Made by a program: the position numbers and the translations under genes. Below, one piece after another: positions 54,202-56,407 of a stretch of 56,407 nucleotides of DNA (positions are counted from its first letter, which is position 1; every line of letters starts with the position of its first letter). The notes below the pieces were generated by a model, which had not been told where the DNA came from, did not search any database, and saw nothing but the letters and a program-made list of their open reading frames with translations. The stretch comes from an uncultured Opitutales bacterium. Its GTDB lineage: Bacteria; Verrucomicrobiota; Verrucomicrobiia; Opitutales; Intestinicryptomonadaceae. Where the stretch lies: positions 1 to 56,407 of the forward strand of contig CALXLX010000039.1 of the NCBI GenBank assembly GCA_944389315.1, in the 5' to 3' direction.

Positions 54202-54648
54202 ATGAAATTGCACAATCTTTCAAATCCTGCGGGTGCGAAACATTCGCACAAGCGTTTGGGTTGCGGTGTGGGCAGCGGCCACGGCAAGACGTCGGGACGC
54301 GGCCACAAGGGTATGAAGGCCAGAAGCGGCGGCGGAAACCGCCCCGGCTTTGAAGGCGGCCAGATGCCCCTGTATCGCAAACTTCCGCATCGCGGTTTCA
54401 ACAACAAATTGCGCGTGGAGTTCGCGGTGGTCAACGTCGGCTGCCTCGACGCTCTCAATGTGGAGGAAATCTCCCGCAAGGAGCTGGTTGAGGCCGGTCT
54501 CGTGCGCGCTTCCGACGCTTTGGTTAAGATTCTCGGGCAGGGCAAGCTGACCAAGAAGATAACCGTAAAGGCCGACAAGTTCTCCGAGAGCGCAGTCAAG
54601 AAGATAGAGGCTGCGGGCGGCAAGGCCGTTTTGACAAGCGCCAAGTAA
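54202..54648 (+). CDS. rplO: Ribosomal protein L15
   Basis: The 148-residue protein binds 23S rRNA late in assembly. The glycine- and basic-rich N-terminus ([21 protein letters not shown], then [18 protein letters not shown]) and the C-terminal [27 protein letters not shown] are typical. secY follows 16 bases later. Confidence 0.96.
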   Translation: MKLHNLSNPAGAKHSHKRLGCGVGSGHGKTSGRGHKGMKARSGGGNRPGFEGGQMPLYRKLPHRGFNNKLRVEFAVVNVGCLDALNVEEISRKELVEAGLVRASDALVKILGQGKLTKKITVKADKFSESAVKKIEAAGGKAVLTSAK

Positions 54649-54664
54649 TCCATAAGGATAGGTA

Positions 54665-56125
54665 ATGTTTTCCGCGTTTACAAATTGCTTTAAAATCCCG
54701 GAACTGCGCCAGCGCATAATGCTGACGCTCGGGTTGATTTTTATCGCTCGCGTGGGCGCGGGCATTCCCCTTCCGGGCGTGGATCCGGCTCCGCTTCAGG
54801 CGTACTACGCCTCGGCGAGCACTTCCGGCGGCGGCCTGATAGGCCTGTACAATATGTTCACCGGCGGCGCTATGATGCAGGGAGCTCTCTTTGCTTTGGG
54901 CATCATGCCCTACATCAGCGCCTCCATCATATTGCAGCTTATGGGAGCGGTGGTTCCCAGCCTGGCAAGGCTCATGCAGGAGGGCGAGATAGGCAGGCAG
55001 AAAATAGCGCAGTACACGCGCTATCTGACGATACTCATATCCCTCATACAGGGCTCTTTGATAGTCTACGCTCTGGTCGCTAAACCCGAGACTCTGTTTA
55101 CCGGTTTCAACCAGGCCGAGTACGGCAGCATAGTCCTGGCAACACATATCCCGTTCTTCTGCATAACGAGCGTAATTTTGCTCGTCAGCGGCTCTGTGAT
55201 ACTCATGTGGCTGGGCGAGCAGATAACCCAGAGGGGCATAGGCAACGGCATATCCATACTCATAGCCGTCGGTATTATCGCCGACTTGCCCGGTGCCTGC
55301 TCCCAGGCCTACACGATATTCTTCAACCACTCCATAGGCACCGAGGGCGCCGAGATGGGCACGACGCAGGCATTCCTGATGTTCGGCCTGCTGCTTTTGG
55401 TGACGGGTTCCATCATAGCGGTCATACAGGCGGTTCGCAAGATCCCCGTCCAGTATGCGCGCAGGGTCGTGGGCAGGAAGATTATGGGCGGGCAGAGCTC
55501 CTACCTGCCTTTGAAGGTCAATTATGCGGGCGTTATGCCGATAATCTTCGCCAGCGCCATAATAATGTTCCCGGAGCAGATCTTCGGATATTTCGGAAAC
55601 ACTTGGCACAATGTGACCTATGCGGTGCTGATATTTGTGTTCAGCTATTTCTGGGTGTCGATAATGTTCAAGCCCCTGCAGATAGCGGACGATCTGAAGC
55701 GCAACGGCGGTTACATCCCCGGGGTTCGTCCCGGAGAGGCCACTGCGAAGTTCCTGGACTTCGTAATGACGAGGCTCACTTTGGCGGGGTCCATATTCCT
55801 CGTCGGCATAGCCTTGTTGCCGAGCATACTTATGGGGCAGTACAACATACCCCCGAAGATTGCTCATTTCTTCGGCGGCACGGGTGCGCTCATCGCGGTT
55901 GGCGTCGCGCTCGATACGATGAGGCAGGTTGAGACCTATCTGCTGCAGCGCCACTATGACGGCTTCCTGAAGAAGGGCAGAATACGCGGCCGCAGCGTTG
56001 GCGAGGCACGCCAGGTGCTCGACACGAAACAGCTTAAGAATCTTTGGGCTCTTTGGACTCCGCTGATAATCATACTTGTTGTGGGTATATTGGCGTGGGT
56101 GGTCCGCAAGTGGGGCCTGATGTAA
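54665..56125 (+). CDS. secY: Preprotein translocase channel subunit SecY
   Basis: The 486-residue inner-membrane protein forms the protein-conducting channel with SecE and SecG. Ten transmembrane segments are expected and visible as hydrophobic blocks. Conserved parts are the early ALGIMPYISASIILQLM region, the QRGIGNGISILIAVGI segment and the cytoplasmic YARRVVGRKIMGGQSSYLPLKVNYAGVMPIIFA loop. It is about 40 residues longer than E. coli SecY, partly from periplasmic loops. It closes the ribosomal cluster before map. Confidence 0.96.
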   Translation: MFSAFTNCFKIPELRQRIMLTLGLIFIARVGAGIPLPGVDPAPLQAYYASASTSGGGLIGLYNMFTGGAMMQGALFALGIMPYISASIILQLMGAVVPSLARLMQEGEIGRQKIAQYTRYLTILISLIQGSLIVYALVAKPETLFTGFNQAEYGSIVLATHIPFFCITSVILLVSGSVILMWLGEQITQRGIGNGISILIAVGIIADLPGACSQAYTIFFNHSIGTEGAEMGTTQAFLMFGLLLLVTGSIIAVIQAVRKIPVQYARRVVGRKIMGGQSSYLPLKVNYAGVMPIIFASAIIMFPEQIFGYFGNTWHNVTYAVLIFVFSYFWVSIMFKPLQIADDLKRNGGYIPGVRPGEATAKFLDFVMTRLTLAGSIFLVGIALLPSILMGQYNIPPKIAHFFGGTGALIAVGVALDTMRQVETYLLQRHYDGFLKKGRIRGRSVGEARQVLDTKQLKNLWALWTPLIIILVVGILAWVVRKWGLM

Positions 56126-56333
56126 TTGGCTTTTGAGGTTTTCTGGCGCATTTTTTCAAGAGTGCGCCGGGGAGGCCTCGGACGTTGAAAATTTCCGCGC
56201 GGGAAAGATTCCGCGCGACGGAAAAGGGGGCTCTTCCGTAAATCGGGTCCCGAAAGGCAGGGCGCGCCTTTGACGGCGTCCAAAGAAAAAATGTTCTTTA
56301 AAAATCCAAACTTAAAAAACGGCGCGACCGGCC

Positions 56334-56407
56334 ATGATACCGATAAAATCAGATAGAGAATTGGTGTTCATGCGTCAGGCATGCGTGATCGCCGCCAACG
56401 TGCTCGA
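56334..56407 (+). CDS. map: Methionine aminopeptidase, N-terminal fragment
   Basis: The window ends 24 codons into this frame. The start is MIPIKSDRELVFMRQACVIA, which matches the N-terminal helix of type I methionine aminopeptidase (the usual pattern is IKTPEEIEKMREAGRIAA). The metal-binding residues lie beyond the edge. A secY-map order is common in bacteria, supporting the call. About 208 bases separate it from secY, which suggests that it may have its own promoter. Confidence 0.75.
   Translation, partial: MIPIKSDRELVFMRQACVIAANVL

Noticed and set aside
54596..55954. A 452-codon minus-strand frame opposite secY
   Set aside because: It is a shadow of secY; the plus-strand frame has the expected membrane segments and family blocks.
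56126..56333. A possible terminator between secY and map (GGCGCA / TGCGCC at 56145-56168)
   Set aside because: The stem is only 6 bp with a long loop, and no T-run follows.

Overview
The window looks like a chromosomal segment of a Gram-negative bacterium of the PVC group, most probably Verrucomicrobiota (Opitutia / Puniceicoccales-like). This is an inference from gene content: a UAP1-like UDP-sugar pyrophosphorylase, GatCAB, an SGLT-type sugar symporter, LptF/G, an outer-membrane beta-barrel protein, an S10-spc cluster without rpmD, and a formylglycine-type sulfatase. No 16S rRNA is present to confirm it. Base composition is moderately GC-rich, yet isoleucine is coded mostly by ATA in several genes, including ribosomal protein L2, which is unusual.

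Layout. 1-6153: a minus-strand galactose operon (SGLT-like symporter, galK, galE, UAP1-like pyrophosphorylase) closed by a terminator, with no galT. 6500-11643: envelope-related genes (a secreted Ala/Ser/Thr-rich protein, a membrane-anchored TPR protein, a beta-barrel protein with its own promoter and terminator) and a DUF1805 protein. 11932-17574: an MFS permease, an LptF/G-family permease and glycogen phosphorylase. 17858-27225: a plus-strand housekeeping run (gatC, gatA, gatB, an M48 protease, a NIF3-like protein, aroQ, a UvrD-type helicase, a short pta). 27500-29475: a secreted sulfatase and an HU-like protein, both minus strand.

29970-32048 is the main accessory feature: three tightly packed minus-strand genes resembling a Mu-like phage packaging module (winged-helix protein, putative small terminase subunit, gp28-type large terminase with all visible ATPase and nuclease residues). 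No portal, head, tail, integrase or transposase genes are nearby. Tandem 9-bp repeats and a perfect inverted repeat lie at its 5' end.

32204-43509 returns to housekeeping: an MBL hydrolase, ribD, a methyltransferase, a two-domain M16 protease, pyrH-frr-proB-sufT, a PstS-like binding protein, tRNA-Gly(GCC) and an esterase. 43841-45106 holds an unrecognised exported protein and tRNA-His(GTG). 45697-56125 is an S10-spc ribosomal cluster from rplC to secY, followed by the start of map at the right edge. It lacks rpsJ at its head and rpmD between rpsE and rplO, and carries a small gene for an exported protein between rpsS and rplV.

No CRISPR array, insertion sequence, rRNA or recognisable riboswitch was seen. 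The best candidates for something undescribed are the orphan terminase module with its operator-like repeats, the exported protein inside the ribosomal operon, and the galactose operon in which a UAP1-type enzyme appears to replace GalT.
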